Positions 23,783 to 32,810 of a stretch of 44,564 nt of DNA are shown here, one piece after another (position 1 is the first letter of the stretch; every line of letters begins with the position of its first letter). The DNA lies in NCBI GenBank assembly GCA_034927775.1, contig JAYFPL010000093.1:1-44564 (forward strand), in the 5' to 3' direction. This DNA comes from IOR16 sp034927775 (GTDB lineage Bacteria; Bacillota; Clostridia; Peptostreptococcales; Anaerovoracaceae). The translations under genes and the position numbers were made by a program. The notes beneath the pieces were generated by a model, which saw only the letters and a list, made by a program, of their open reading frames with translations, had not been told where the DNA came from and made no database searches.

Positions 23783-24624
23783 TTTTTACCTTCTTCCAAT
23801 TCGTTTTGATCTATATGCTTTTTTAAATATTCCAACCACTTTACGCAATATTCTTTATTCAAGTGGACTCCATCCGTTGTTGCCTCTTCCTGTAGTGCAC
23901 CATCTTCTTTTTGAACTGCCTCATTTACACTTAAGTAAATAGCATTCTTTTCCTGCGCCAAAGCCTTAAGTAGTTCGTTAAAACGTACAATATTTGTATT
24001 ATTGTAAATTGCATCGGATTGTGATTTTTCATCCGTTACCGGCAAAATAGACTGTACATATATGGTTGCATTTGGATTAACCTCACGGATCAAATCAATG
24101 ATTTGTCCATATTTATCCGTAAAAATATCAGTATAGACCCAGCCCAGCTCATTTGCTCCCAGCATAATATAATATTTCTGATAGGTTCTTTCCCGTAATG
24201 CCTGTGCTATGGTCTTTGTCCCATTATTTTCTTTAATTAAAGGTTTTTCAAATACGTCCTTCACATTCAAACCTTTAGCAGTAAGGTACCCTGCCTCTGT
24301 CAATCCTGCATGTAAACGAAACCCTTCTGTTCTGGAATCCCCAATAAATACCGCATCACTGAAGTAACTATTCTCCACTTCACCCAACTCTAATTTTGAC
24401 GCTTCTTCTTGTTTTATCGCCGGTATGGTCTCTGATTTTTCTTCGGGTATTACTTTCTCAGAAGGTTTCTTAGTTTCCATTTCCTCTGGTTTCTTTTCTT
24501 TCTCTACCTCAATCGGTTTATTTTCCTTTTCTGGCAACATCGGTTTTTTTTCTATCCCCATTGCAAAAACAGATAGCCCGCAAAGCAACACCGCTACAAT
24601 ACCAATGATTATTGATCTTTTCAA
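23779..24624 (-). CDS. Membrane-anchored SGNH/GDSL hydrolase
   Basis: This 281-residue protein has an N-terminal signal anchor (residues 4-21), a Lys/Glu/Pro-rich linker (25-75) suited to span the wall, and an SGNH hydrolase domain. Block I is VFIGDSRTEG with the nucleophile S97, block III is MLGANELG (N158), and block V is DGVHLN with D251 and H254. It could be an acetyl esterase or transferase acting on the same polymer as the MBOAT/DHHW pair. The start codon is TTG, with AGGGGAG seven bases upstream; no ATG is better placed. It is the first gene of the leftward operon. Confidence 0.87.
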   Translation of the reverse strand: MKRSIIIGIVAVLLCGLSVFAMGIEKKPMLPEKENKPIEVEKEKKPEEMETKKPSEKVIPEEKSETIPAIKQEEASKLELGEVENSYFSDAVFIGDSRTEGFRLHAGLTEAGYLTAKGLNVKDVFEKPLIKENNGTKTIAQALRERTYQKYYIMLGANELGWVYTDIFTDKYGQIIDLIREVNPNATIYVQSILPVTDEKSQSDAIYNNTNIVRFNELLKALAQEKNAIYLSVNEAVQKEDGALQEEATTDGVHLNKEYCVKWLEYLKKHIDQNELEEGKK

Positions 24625-24658
24625 GTTTTCTCTCCCCTTTTTTCCCTTTTCTTATAAG

Positions 24659-24725
24659 ACGTATAAATACGTAAAAAAGTCTGCATATTTCAATTCATTT
24701 TATCACATTTTTTATTAGAATCCAA
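24659..24725 (-). promoter_or_regulatory. Promoter of the envelope-acylation operon, with a leader palindrome
   Basis: On the minus strand TTGGAT (24720-24725) and TAAAAT (24697-24702) are 17 bases apart. In the leader, the 14-base palindrome ACGTATTTATACGT (24659-24672) could be an operator. Confidence 0.65.
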
Positions 24726-24803
24726 AGAGGCTTTTTTGTATTTTTCTCATAAAAAAAAGGAAAAAAATCCACTATATTGTATTTTCCTTATCTTTGTAAA
24801 CCT

Positions 24804-24838
24804 TAAAAAACCGGCAGATGGCAAATGCCATCTCCCGG
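24804..24838 (-). terminator. Terminator of the pyruvate:ferredoxin oxidoreductase gene
   Basis: On the minus strand CCGGGAGATGGCA pairs with TGCCATCTGCCGG (one C-C mismatch in the plus-strand reading), followed by TTTTTT. It lies about 30 bases after the stop codon. Confidence 0.9.
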
Positions 24839-24867
24839 TAAAAAACATTATATTAAATTATATTATT

Positions 24868-27800
24868 TTATTTATCTGCTGCCAACTTCTTATAAGTTTC
24901 CAATCTTTCCATTGCATTCTGTTCTGCAAGTTCAAACAGTTCTTCAGCAATATCAGGGAATTCCTTAGCTAAGGAGTTGTATCTTACCTGATCCATAATG
25001 AAGTCACGGAAGCTTTCCTTTGGTTCCTTAGAATCCAAAGTAAACGGATTCTTTCCTTCTTCTTTCAAAGTAGGGTTGAATCTGTAAAGCTGCCAATAAC
25101 CGCAATTTACAGCATCTTTCGTATTTTCCTGAGTCTTGCCCATGCCCTTCTTCATACCATGATTGATACATGGAGCATAGCAAATGATTAAGGATGGACC
25201 ATGATAGTTTTCGGCTTCTTTTACAGCCTTAATGAATTGGTTCTTGTCTGCACCCATACCAACCTGAGCAACATAAACATAACCATAGCTCATTGCCATC
25301 ATACCAAGGTCTTTTTTCTTAATCTTCTTACCGGAAGCCGCAAATTTCGCAATTGCACCCGTAGGAGTAGCCTTTGAAGATTGACCGCCTGTATTAGAAT
25401 ATACTTCAGTATCAAATACCAAGATATTAATATCTTCACCGGAAGCAAGTACGTGGTCCACACCGCCGTAACCGATGTCATAAGACCAGCCATCACCGCC
25501 AAGGCACCATACAGATTTTTTAACCAAGAAATCTTTCTTAGCAACGATTTCATCTGCAATTGCTTTCGCTTCTGCATCCAAAGATGCAGCTTCGATTGCA
25601 GCCATAACACGATCACTGATTTCTCTGGAACGTGCACCATCATTCATAGTTTCAAGCCATTCTTCGCAAGCAGCCTTAAGTTCAGCAGGAATGTTCTTTT
25701 CAAGCAATGCTTCCATGCTTACCTGAATTTTTTCTCTCATCTGCTTAACACCGGTAGCCATACCAAGTCCGTACTCTGCATTGTCTTCAAACAAGGAGTT
25801 CGCCCAAGATGGACCTCTTCCATTTTCATCCTTACAATAAGGCATAGAAGGAGCAGAAGCACCCCAAATGGAAGAACAACCTGTTGCATTTGCAATCATC
25901 ATACGATCACCAAATAATTGGGTAACCAACTTAATGTAAGGTGTTTCTCCACAACCTGCACAAGCACCGGAGAATTCAATGTATGGTTTTGCAAACTGGC
26001 TTCCCTTTACAGTATCTTTAGCCATTAAATTATCTCTAATTGGCATCTTCATTGCATAATCCCAGTTTTCAGCTTCATTTTCCTGAGTCGCAAATGGCTT
26101 CATAACCAAAGCTTTGTTTGGAGCAGGACAAATGTCTGCACAGTTACCGCAACCTAAGCAATCCATAGGAGATACCTGGATTTTGTATTCATATCCTTCA
26201 AGTCCCTTACCCTTTGCAGCAACGGTCTTAAAGTTTGCAGGAGCAGCTTCTTTTTCGTCTTTATTTACAAGAACCGGACGAATGGTAGCATGTGGACATA
26301 CGAAAGAGCACTGGTTACATTGGATACAATTATCCGAAATCCATTCAGGAAGATGTACCGCAACACCTCTCTTTTCATAAGCTGCAGTTCCGGATGGGAA
26401 TGTTCCATCTTCAATGCCTTCAAATGCACTAACTGGAAGATCATCGCCTTCCTGACGATTCATTGGAACAAGAATTTCAGCGATGAATTCAGGAAGTTCT
26501 TTCTTTGTTCCATCTACATCTTTTGCATCTGCCCAAGAAGCAGGAACTTCTACTTTAACAAGTCCATTTACACCCATATCAACGGCATCTTGGTTCATTT
26601 TAACAATCTTTTCACCTTTTTTGCCGTAAGTCTTAACGATAGATTCCTTTAAATAACCAATTGCCTCTTCTACCGCAATTACATCAGCAAGCTTAAAGAA
26701 TGCAGACTGCATAATCATGTTGATTCTATTTCCTAAACCAATCTTTTCAGCCATAGCAACTGCATCGATGGTATAGAAGTTAATGTTATTTTTTGCAAGA
26801 TATTGTTTCATGCTTGCAGGTAAATTTGCTTCCAATCCAGCCATATCCCAATTACAGTTTAGTACAAAGTTACCATTCTTCTTTAATCCCTTTAATACGT
26901 TGTATTGGTGTACATAAGCTTGATTGTGACAAGCTACAAAGTCAGCTTCATTGATTAAATAAGTTGACTGAATCTTATTCTTACCAAAACGTAAGTGAGA
27001 AATAGTTACGCCGCCAGATTTTTTGGAATCATAAGCAAAATATCCTTGCGCATATAACTCAGTCTTATCACCGATGATTTTGATTGCCTGCTTGTTCGCA
27101 CCAACGGTACCGTCGGAACCAAGTCCCCAGAACTTGCATCTTACTGTACCAGCTGGCTCTGTTGTGATATCAACAGTAGGAAGAGAAGTATTTGTCAAAT
27201 CATCAACAATACCAATTGTAAACTGATCCTTTGGCTGCGCTTCCTTTAAATTGTTGAATACTGCAACAATCTGTCCAGGAACGGTATCCTTAGAACCAAG
27301 TCCATATCTTCCGCCATAAACTTCAGGAGCATTTTCTTCACCATAGTACATTGTCTTAAGATCCATATAAAGCGGATCACCCATAGCACCAGGTTCTTTT
27401 GTTCTGTCAAGAGCTGCGATTCTCTTTACAGTTTTTGGCATAACTGCCTTCAAATATTCCGGAGCCCATGGTCTATATAATCGAACCTTAACAAGTCCAA
27501 TCTTTTCGCCTTTTTCTAATAGAGCGTTCATAGTTTCTTCAATGGTTTCACAAACAGAACCCATTGCTACAATTACATTTTCTGCATCCGGAGCACCAAC
27601 ATAATCAAATAAGTGGTATTCTCTTCCGGTTAATGCAGAAATTTTCTTCATGTAATCATCCACGATAGCAGGAAGTGCTGTATAGAATTTGTTAGCAGAT
27701 TCTCTTGCTTGGAAGAAGATATCCGGGTTTTGAGCAGTACCTCTAATTACAGGGTGCTCAGGATTTAAAGCATTGTCTCTAAATCTTTGAACAGCTTCCA

Positions 27801-28389
27801 AATCAGCCATTTCTTTAAAGTCTTTATAATCAATCAATTCAATTTTTTGAATTTCATGAGAAGTTCTAAATCCATCAAAGAAATGTAAGAAAGGAACTCT
27901 GCCCTTAATTGATGCAAGATGAGCGATTCCTCCAAGGTCCATAACTTCTTGAACTGAACAGGAGCAAAGTAATGCAAAACCTGTCTGTCTTGCGGACATA
28001 ACGTCGGAGTGATCTCCAAAAATACACAATGCATGAGCAGCCAAGGTTCTTGCTGATACATGGAATACACCCGGTAATAACTCGCCGGCAATCTTATACA
28101 TATTAGGAATCATTAATAAAAGACCCTGAGATGCTGTATAAGTAGTTGTTAATGCACCTGCAGCCAAAGAACCGTGAACAGTTCCAGAAGCACCTGCTTC
28201 GGATTGCATTTCAACAACCTTAACCTCTTGTCCGAAGATGTTCTTTTCGCCATGTGCGGCCATTTCGTCCACAACTTCTGCCATTGGGGACGAAGGTGTA
28301 ATTGGATAGATTGCTGCTACATCAGTAAATGCATAAGACACGTAAGCTGCAGCGGTGTTTCCATCCATGGTTTTCATTTTTTTACCCAT
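24868..28389 (-). CDS. nifJ: Pyruvate:ferredoxin (flavodoxin) oxidoreductase
   Basis: This 1173-residue single-chain enzyme oxidises pyruvate and CoA to acetyl-CoA and CO2 and reduces ferredoxin. Domain order is normal: domain I with YPITPSSPMAE near residue 25, the CoA and gamma-type domains, a two-cluster ferredoxin domain with CIQCNQCSFVCP (about 687) and CLGCGNCADICP (about 742), then the thiamine-diphosphate domain with the fourth-cluster cysteines in ACAGCGETPYIKL (about 806) and GGDGWSYDIGYGG. I chose the ATG at 28389, with AAAGGAG nine bases upstream, not the upstream in-frame ATG at 28437. It is a single-gene unit with its own strong promoter. It is the main source of reduced ferredoxin in this region. 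Confidence 0.97.
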   Translation of the reverse strand: MGKKMKTMDGNTAAAYVSYAFTDVAAIYPITPSSPMAEVVDEMAAHGEKNIFGQEVKVVEMQSEAGASGTVHGSLAAGALTTTYTASQGLLLMIPNMYKIAGELLPGVFHVSARTLAAHALCIFGDHSDVMSARQTGFALLCSCSVQEVMDLGGIAHLASIKGRVPFLHFFDGFRTSHEIQKIELIDYKDFKEMADLEAVQRFRDNALNPEHPVIRGTAQNPDIFFQARESANKFYTALPAIVDDYMKKISALTGREYHLFDYVGAPDAENVIVAMGSVCETIEETMNALLEKGEKIGLVKVRLYRPWAPEYLKAVMPKTVKRIAALDRTKEPGAMGDPLYMDLKTMYYGEENAPEVYGGRYGLGSKDTVPGQIVAVFNNLKEAQPKDQFTIGIVDDLTNTSLPTVDITTEPAGTVRCKFWGLGSDGTVGANKQAIKIIGDKTELYAQGYFAYDSKKSGGVTISHLRFGKNKIQSTYLINEADFVACHNQAYVHQYNVLKGLKKNGNFVLNCNWDMAGLEANLPASMKQYLAKNNINFYTIDAVAMAEKIGLGNRINMIMQSAFFKLADVIAVEEAIGYLKESIVKTYGKKGEKIVKMNQDAVDMGVNGLVKVEVPASWADAKDVDGTKKELPEFIAEILVPMNRQEGDDLPVSAFEGIEDGTFPSGTAAYEKRGVAVHLPEWISDNCIQCNQCSFVCPHATIRPVLVNKDEKEAAPANFKTVAAKGKGLEGYEYKIQVSPMDCLGCGNCADICPAPNKALVMKPFATQENEAENWDYAMKMPIRDNLMAKDTVKGSQFAKPYIEFSGACAGCGETPYIKLVTQLFGDRMMIANATGCSSIWGASAPSMPYCKDENGRGPSWANSLFEDNAEYGLGMATGVKQMREKIQVSMEALLEKNIPAELKAACEEWLETMNDGARSREISDRVMAAIEAASLDAEAKAIADEIVAKKDFLVKKSVWCLGGDGWSYDIGYGGVDHVLASGEDINILVFDTEVYSNTGGQSSKATPTGAIAKFAASGKKIKKKDLGMMAMSYGYVYVAQVGMGADKNQFIKAVKEAENYHGPSLIICYAPCINHGMKKGMGKTQENTKDAVNCGYWQLYRFNPTLKEEGKNPFTLDSKEPKESFRDFIMDQVRYNSLAKEFPDIAEELFELAEQNAMERLETYKKLAADK

Positions 28390-28478
28390 GATATACTTCT
28401 CCTTTGTTATAAAATTTATTGAATATTGTTTTTTCACTAGCTAACCATCATGTGAACGAACATATACATACAAGACTC

Positions 28479-28507
28479 ATTATAGTACGAAAAAGTCGAA
28501 TAATCAA
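28479..28507 (-). promoter_or_regulatory. Sigma-A type promoter of the pyruvate:ferredoxin oxidoreductase gene
   Basis: On the minus strand TTGATT (28502-28507) and a perfect TATAAT (28479-28484) are 17 bases apart, giving a leader of about 80 bases. The rest of the 28390-29058 interval holds a decayed gene (28611-28975) and the promoter of the next gene. Confidence 0.8.
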
Positions 28508-28610
28508 GGCTATGAGTCAATGCAAAATAATGTTTTATCAATTCCGTAAATTCTGAGGTTTTTTACAATTTTTTCACGTTCCCAATTTATTTTTTTCTGT
28601 CAATTTTATT

Positions 28611-28975
28611 TTAAACAGAAATAATTGTGAACATGCAATCTTCTTTATTCCCAAAAACGGCATAAAATCGCCCTTTTCGGTCTTTGAGAAAGTATTGCCC
28701 TTTTGTACAAAGTCTGCAGTTTTTTTCGGCAAAAGTGCCTTTTCCCCGTAAATCTCCTATCGGACAATACGCACTTATGATAAGCGGCGTAAATCCTCCA
28801 TCATGCAGCCTTTCGTAATAGATGGGAGATATGGTATTAATTCCATATCTGCATTGTTATATTCTTTCCCAACATCTTTTTCTGCATCCAATTCTTTTTT
28901 AAAGTTGAATATATTTCTAAAAAGAACAAATAAGGAATATACAGCCTGCAAGCAATTCTGGTATTTTTTGCATCA
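28611..28975 (-). pseudogene. Remnant of a U32-family peptidase gene
   Basis: No intact frame spans this interval, but two frames on the minus strand together carry pieces of a U32 (collagenase-like) peptidase C-terminus. The upstream piece includes ELIPYLPSITKG (about 28800-28850). The downstream piece, in another frame, reads LIISAYCPIG, then C-x2-C, GQYFLKDRKGRFYAVF and a further Cys, ending at the stop 28611-28613. In intact family members these two parts are about a hundred residues apart, so there has been both a deletion and a frameshift, and no catalytic core is left. The 5' limit is uncertain. This is a relic of a once longer gene. Confidence 0.6.
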
Positions 28976-29002
28976 TTATTTCCTCTATTCCTCTAAAAGT
29001 AA

Positions 29003-29031
29003 TTGTTAAAAATTGTATTGTTGTTTATAAT
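29003..29031 (+). promoter_or_regulatory. Sigma-A type promoter of the AI-2E family gene
   Basis: TTGTTA (29003-29008) and a perfect TATAAT (29026-29031) are 17 bases apart, 28 bases before the start codon. Confidence 0.75.
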
Positions 29032-29058
29032 ACTATATTAGAAAGGCAGGATGCGAGT

Positions 29059-30240
29059 ATGAGAAAACTTAAAGAAATTCTTATGGACAAACAATACATG
29101 AAAGCAAGTATCTTTGTTTCGATAACAATCATTAGTATATATATTATTTATCTTGTAATATCGAATTTTTCTTCCATTATAGAGAGCTTAATCTCTGCCA
29201 TTGGAAACTTAACTTCTGCATTTTCTCCACTACTTATCGGTTTGCTTCTCAGTTATCTTCTAAGTCCTCTTGTAGAAATAATTGACAATAAATTAATCGG
29301 TAAATTTTTTATTCCAAAAACAAACGATCCAATTTGTCTAGAGCGCCATACTAAGAGAACCAGAACTATAAGCATTCTCTTAACCTTTCTTCTCATTCTT
29401 GGCACTCTCCTTTTAATTTTATACGCGTTTACAGTACTAATTCTGGGACAAGTCGTATTTTATAGCTTAGAAAGTATGATTGATAATCTCGTTCTCTATT
29501 TCACGGAATATGAAAAAGTGATTTATGACACACTACAGAAAATACCAAGCAGTGGTCTGGATACAAATTGGCAGGAAACCATTAATCATATCTTAACTTG
29601 GTTTTCTCAAATTTTTAATGCAGGTGTCGCAGTTAATTTTGTCGCAAACATCGGAAACGGTATTTTAAATTTTGTTTTGGGTACAGTGGTTTCCTTCTAC
29701 TTATTAAAAGATCGTGATTTTTTTCTCCGCCTTTGGAGAAAAACCTTACATTTATTGCTTCCAATGGAGCAAAGTTCTAAATTCAGTGAAACTCTAAGAG
29801 AAGTTGATGTTGTCATTGCTCGATTTTTGCGCGGACAGCTACTGGATGGTCTTATTATTGCCATCTTATCTTCTATAGGTCTGACTCTAATCGGACTTGA
29901 TTTTGCTGTTTTTATTGGCTGTTTTGCAGGAATTGCAAACATTATACCTTATTTCGGACCGATTTTAGGTATGATTCCGGCTGCTATTGTAGGTTTATTA
30001 AGCGGCAGTTTCAGTCAAGCAGCCTTTGCTATTTTAGTACTATTTATCATTCAGCAAATTGATGGTGCGATCATTTCTCCAAAAGTAGTCGGTTCCAGTA
30101 CAGGTCTGCATCCTGTTTTTGTTTTAGTTGCAGTCACTGTGGGCGGCTATTATTGGGGAATTTTAGGCATGCTTTTAGCAGTTCCGGTTACAGCAATTCT
30201 AAAGTTATTTCTAACGAAAAAATTACGTGATTTAGATTAA
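29059..30240 (+). CDS. AI-2E family transporter
   Basis: This 393-residue membrane protein belongs to the AI-2E/YhhT family, which includes autoinducer-2 exporters and Na+(Li+)/H+ antiporters; the substrate cannot be told from sequence. It has about eight helices in the usual order, a long extracytoplasmic loop (about residues 150-200), and the conserved C-terminal blocks FLRGQLLDGLIIAILSSIGL, FAGIANIIPYFGPILGMIPA and QQIDGAIISPKVVGSSTGLHP. The ATG at 29059 has only a modest ribosome site (AGGATGCGAG). It stands alone; no terminator is visible before hydC. Confidence 0.92.
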   Translation: MRKLKEILMDKQYMKASIFVSITIISIYIIYLVISNFSSIIESLISAIGNLTSAFSPLLIGLLLSYLLSPLVEIIDNKLIGKFFIPKTNDPICLERHTKRTRTISILLTFLLILGTLLLILYAFTVLILGQVVFYSLESMIDNLVLYFTEYEKVIYDTLQKIPSSGLDTNWQETINHILTWFSQIFNAGVAVNFVANIGNGILNFVLGTVVSFYLLKDRDFFLRLWRKTLHLLLPMEQSSKFSETLREVDVVIARFLRGQLLDGLIIAILSSIGLTLIGLDFAVFIGCFAGIANIIPYFGPILGMIPAAIVGLLSGSFSQAAFAILVLFIIQQIDGAIISPKVVGSSTGLHPVFVLVAVTVGGYYWGILGMLLAVPVTAILKLFLTKKLRDLD

Positions 30241-30338
30241 TCAAAAACGATATTTATTCCTGTCTTTTTCCATTTTACCAAAAATTTATTTTTATAATTT
30301 TCCAAATCTAGAATATAAATGGTGCTTTTCTTCTTTTT

Positions 30339-30356
30339 TTGTTAAATTTTTTACAA
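30339..30356 (+). promoter_or_regulatory. Candidate Rex operator upstream of hydCBA
   Basis: TTGTTAAATTTTTTACAA has two seven-base arms around a four-base centre and differs at one position from the known Rex consensus TTGTTAAnnnnTTAACAA. It ends six bases before the -35 box. Rex is a repressor that leaves DNA when NADH is high. Confidence 0.5.
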
Positions 30357-30361
30357 TCTTC

Positions 30362-30390
30362 TTTACAAGTTATCTTCCTGTATATATACT
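30362..30390 (+). promoter_or_regulatory. Sigma-A type promoter of hydCBA
   Basis: TTTACA (30362-30367) and TATACT (30385-30390) are 17 bases apart, 55 bases before the hydC start codon. Confidence 0.7.
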
Positions 30391-30444
30391 GTTGATATCA
30401 ATTAATTATTATCTTATTTTATTAAACTAGAAAGGACGAACTCT

Positions 30445-30927
30445 ATGCCAAAAAAAGGTATGTATCCGGAAGTTGACTTGATTCTAAAAGCGCATGAATC
30501 AAAGCAATCTGCCATTATTTCCATTTTGCAGGATGTGCAAAAACAATACCGTTATCTACCTCCAGAAGTTTTGACTTATGTAGCTCGCCAATTGGATTTA
30601 AGCGAAGCAAAGGTTTACAGTGTAGCTACCTTCTATGATAATTTCTCTTTAGAGCCAAAAGGGAAATATTTAATTAAAGTATGCGATGGTACTGCCTGTC
30701 ATGTTCGAAAATCCATTCCAATTTTAGAAGAATTACGTAAATCCTTAGGATTAAGTGATAAAAAACATACAACAGATGATATGAAATTTACTGTGGAAAC
30801 TGTTTCCTGTCTGGGAACCTGTGGATTGGCACCCGTTTTAACGGTAAATGATAAAGTATATCCATCTATGACCCCTGAAAAAACAAGAGGTTTATTAAAG
30901 CAGTTAAAGGAGGAGGACAACGAATGA
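30445..30927 (+). CDS. hydC: NADH-dependent [FeFe] hydrogenase, NuoE-like subunit
   Basis: This 160-residue subunit carries one [2Fe-2S] cluster in a thioredoxin-like fold, as in NuoE. The four cysteines are in CDGTACHVRK (two, about residues 86-91) and CLGTCGLAP (two, about residues 127-131). The N-terminal helical part has the NuoE pattern QKQYRYLPPEVLTYVARQLD. It passes electrons between the flavin subunit HydB and the hydrogenase subunit. AAAGGAC precedes the ATG, and the stop overlaps the hydB start by four bases. Confidence 0.95.
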   Translation: MPKKGMYPEVDLILKAHESKQSAIISILQDVQKQYRYLPPEVLTYVARQLDLSEAKVYSVATFYDNFSLEPKGKYLIKVCDGTACHVRKSIPILEELRKSLGLSDKKHTTDDMKFTVETVSCLGTCGLAPVLTVNDKVYPSMTPEKTRGLLKQLKEEDNE

Positions 30928-32807
30928 GAATTCCATCATTGGCTGCCTTCCAAAAAAGGCAAATGGAGTGTGCAAAAGCTCTTAAACTGGAGCACAAAAA
31001 AATATTGGTTTGCGGCGGAACCGGCTGTGTAGCAGGGGGTTCTTTGGATATCTATGCTGCATTCCAAGAAATCATCAAAAAAAGCAATTTTACTTTTGTT
31101 GATGTGCAACTTGAAAAAGAAGAAAAACCACATGTATCTGTAAAGAAAAGCGGCTGCCACGGTTTTTGTGAAATGGGTCCTTTGGTACGCATTGAACCTT
31201 ACGGAATTCTGTACGTTAAAGTAACCAAAGAAGATGTACCTGAGATCTTCCAAGAAACAATTCTTAAAGGAAAGCCGGTAAAACGTCTTCTTTACCATTT
31301 TAATGGCAAAAACCATACAACCGAAAAAGATATTCCTTTTTATAAAAAACAAAGAAGAGAAGTTTTAGAGCACTGTGGCCTTATCGATGCTGAATCCATA
31401 GAAGAGTATATCGGTATCGGCGGCTATACTGCGTTTACAAAAGCTTTGTTCCAAATGAACAGTGATGAAGTTATTGAAGAGGTGGTTCTCTCCAAGCTTA
31501 GAGGAAGAGGAGGCGGCGGCTTCCCTACCGGAAAAAAATGGATGCAGGTGGCGCGTCAAAAAGAATCCACCCGTTACGTTGTCTGTAACGGTGACGAAGG
31601 AGATCCTGGTGCATTCATGGATCGAAGCGTTATGGAGGGCGACCCGCACAGAATGCTAGAAGGTATGCTTATCGCTGCCGTCGCTGTACGTGCTACGGAA
31701 GGCTTTATCTACGTGCGTGCCGAATATCCTTTGGCAGTCACTCGTCTTCGTAATGCGATAGAGCAAGCAAGAGACTGGGGTTTACTCGGTGAAAATATTT
31801 TAGGCTCTGATTTCAGCTTTGATATCAAAATTAATCAAGGAGCCGGTGCATTTGTTTGCGGTGAAGGAAGTGCATTAACGGCATCCATCGAAGGTGACCG
31901 TGGTATGCCTCGTGTAAAACCGCCAAGAACCGTTGAACAAGGTTTGTTTAACAAACCAACCATTCTAAATAATGTAGAAACATTTGCAAACTTACCAAGC
32001 ATTATACTAAATGGTAACGAATGGTTCCGTTCCATGGGTACACCGAACAGTCCGGGAACAAAAGCATTTGCTCTGACCGGAAATGTAAACAACACCGGAC
32101 TTATCGAAGTTCCTATGGGTACAAACTTAAGAGAAATCATCTATGAAATCGGTGGCGGAATCAAAAACGGCAAAGACTTTAAGGCTGTACAAATTGGTGG
32201 TCCATCCGGCGGCTGTCTATGTCTGGATAAAGAACACCTTGACCTGCCGCTTGACTTTGACTCCTTAAAATCGGCCGGTGCTATGATTGGTTCCGGTGGT
32301 CTCGTTGTTATGGACAGTGATACTTGTATGGTTGAGGTTGCTCGCTTTTTTATGAGCTTTACTCAAAGAGAGTCTTGCGGAAAATGTGTTCCATGCAGAG
32401 AAGGTACTCTTCGAATGCTGAACATCTTAGAAAATATCACTAAAGGAAAAGGTACCTTAGAAGATCTTGACCTTTTAGAAGAACTGGCAGAAACCATTAC
32501 CGATACCGCACTTTGCGGGCTTGGAAAAACGGCTTCGCTTCCGGTAATCAGTACCCTGAAGTATTTCCGTGACGAATACCTCGCTCACATTGTAGATAAA
32601 AAATGTCCAACGAAAACTTGCAAATCACTTTCTTCTTATGTCATCGTTGAAGATAAATGTAAGGGATGTTCCAAATGTGCAAGAAATTGTCCGGTTAATG
32701 CAATCAGCGGTACGATTAAAGAGCCATTCATCATTGACCAAGCGAAGTGCATAAAATGTGGTGCTTGTAAAGACGCTTGCAGCTTTGCGGCCATTGAGGA
32801 GGTATAA
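30924..32807 (+). CDS. hydB: NADH-dependent [FeFe] hydrogenase, NuoF-like flavin subunit
   Basis: This 627-residue subunit oxidises NADH through FMN. In order it has an N-terminal [2Fe-2S] thioredoxin-like domain (CGGTGC at 30-35 and GCHGFCEMGP near 80), the NuoF core with the NADH loop GRGGGGFPTGKKW near 195 and the FMN site NGDEGDPGAFMDR near 220, the [4Fe-4S] motif SCGKCVPCREGTLRM near 487, and a C-terminal ferredoxin domain with CKGCSKCARNCP and CIKCGACKDACS. This layout matches electron-bifurcating hydrogenases as in Thermotoga, Acetobacterium and other anaerobes. It is coupled to hydC by overlap and lies 3 bases before hydA. Confidence 0.95.
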   Translation: MRIPSLAAFQKRQMECAKALKLEHKKILVCGGTGCVAGGSLDIYAAFQEIIKKSNFTFVDVQLEKEEKPHVSVKKSGCHGFCEMGPLVRIEPYGILYVKVTKEDVPEIFQETILKGKPVKRLLYHFNGKNHTTEKDIPFYKKQRREVLEHCGLIDAESIEEYIGIGGYTAFTKALFQMNSDEVIEEVVLSKLRGRGGGGFPTGKKWMQVARQKESTRYVVCNGDEGDPGAFMDRSVMEGDPHRMLEGMLIAAVAVRATEGFIYVRAEYPLAVTRLRNAIEQARDWGLLGENILGSDFSFDIKINQGAGAFVCGEGSALTASIEGDRGMPRVKPPRTVEQGLFNKPTILNNVETFANLPSIILNGNEWFRSMGTPNSPGTKAFALTGNVNNTGLIEVPMGTNLREIIYEIGGGIKNGKDFKAVQIGGPSGGCLCLDKEHLDLPLDFDSLKSAGAMIGSGGLVVMDSDTCMVEVARFFMSFTQRESCGKCVPCREGTLRMLNILENITKGKGTLEDLDLLEELAETITDTALCGLGKTASLPVISTLKYFRDEYLAHIVDKKCPTKTCKSLSSYVIVEDKCKGCSKCARNCPVNAISGTIKEPFIIDQAKCIKCGACKDACSFAAIEEV

Positions 32808-32810
32808 ACA

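Noticed and set aside
25299..25917. Overlapping frames of 114 and 178 residues inside the pyruvate:ferredoxin oxidoreductase gene
   Set aside because: Both lie within conserved coding sequence of the large gene, have no ribosome site and no recognisable domain.
28803..29009. A 68-residue plus-strand frame upstream of the AI-2E gene
   Set aside because: It is antisense to the U32 remnant, lacks a ribosome site and overlaps the promoter of the next gene.
29001..29020. Rex-like TTGTTAA before the AI-2E family gene
   Set aside because: Only one half-site is present; the second arm does not match.
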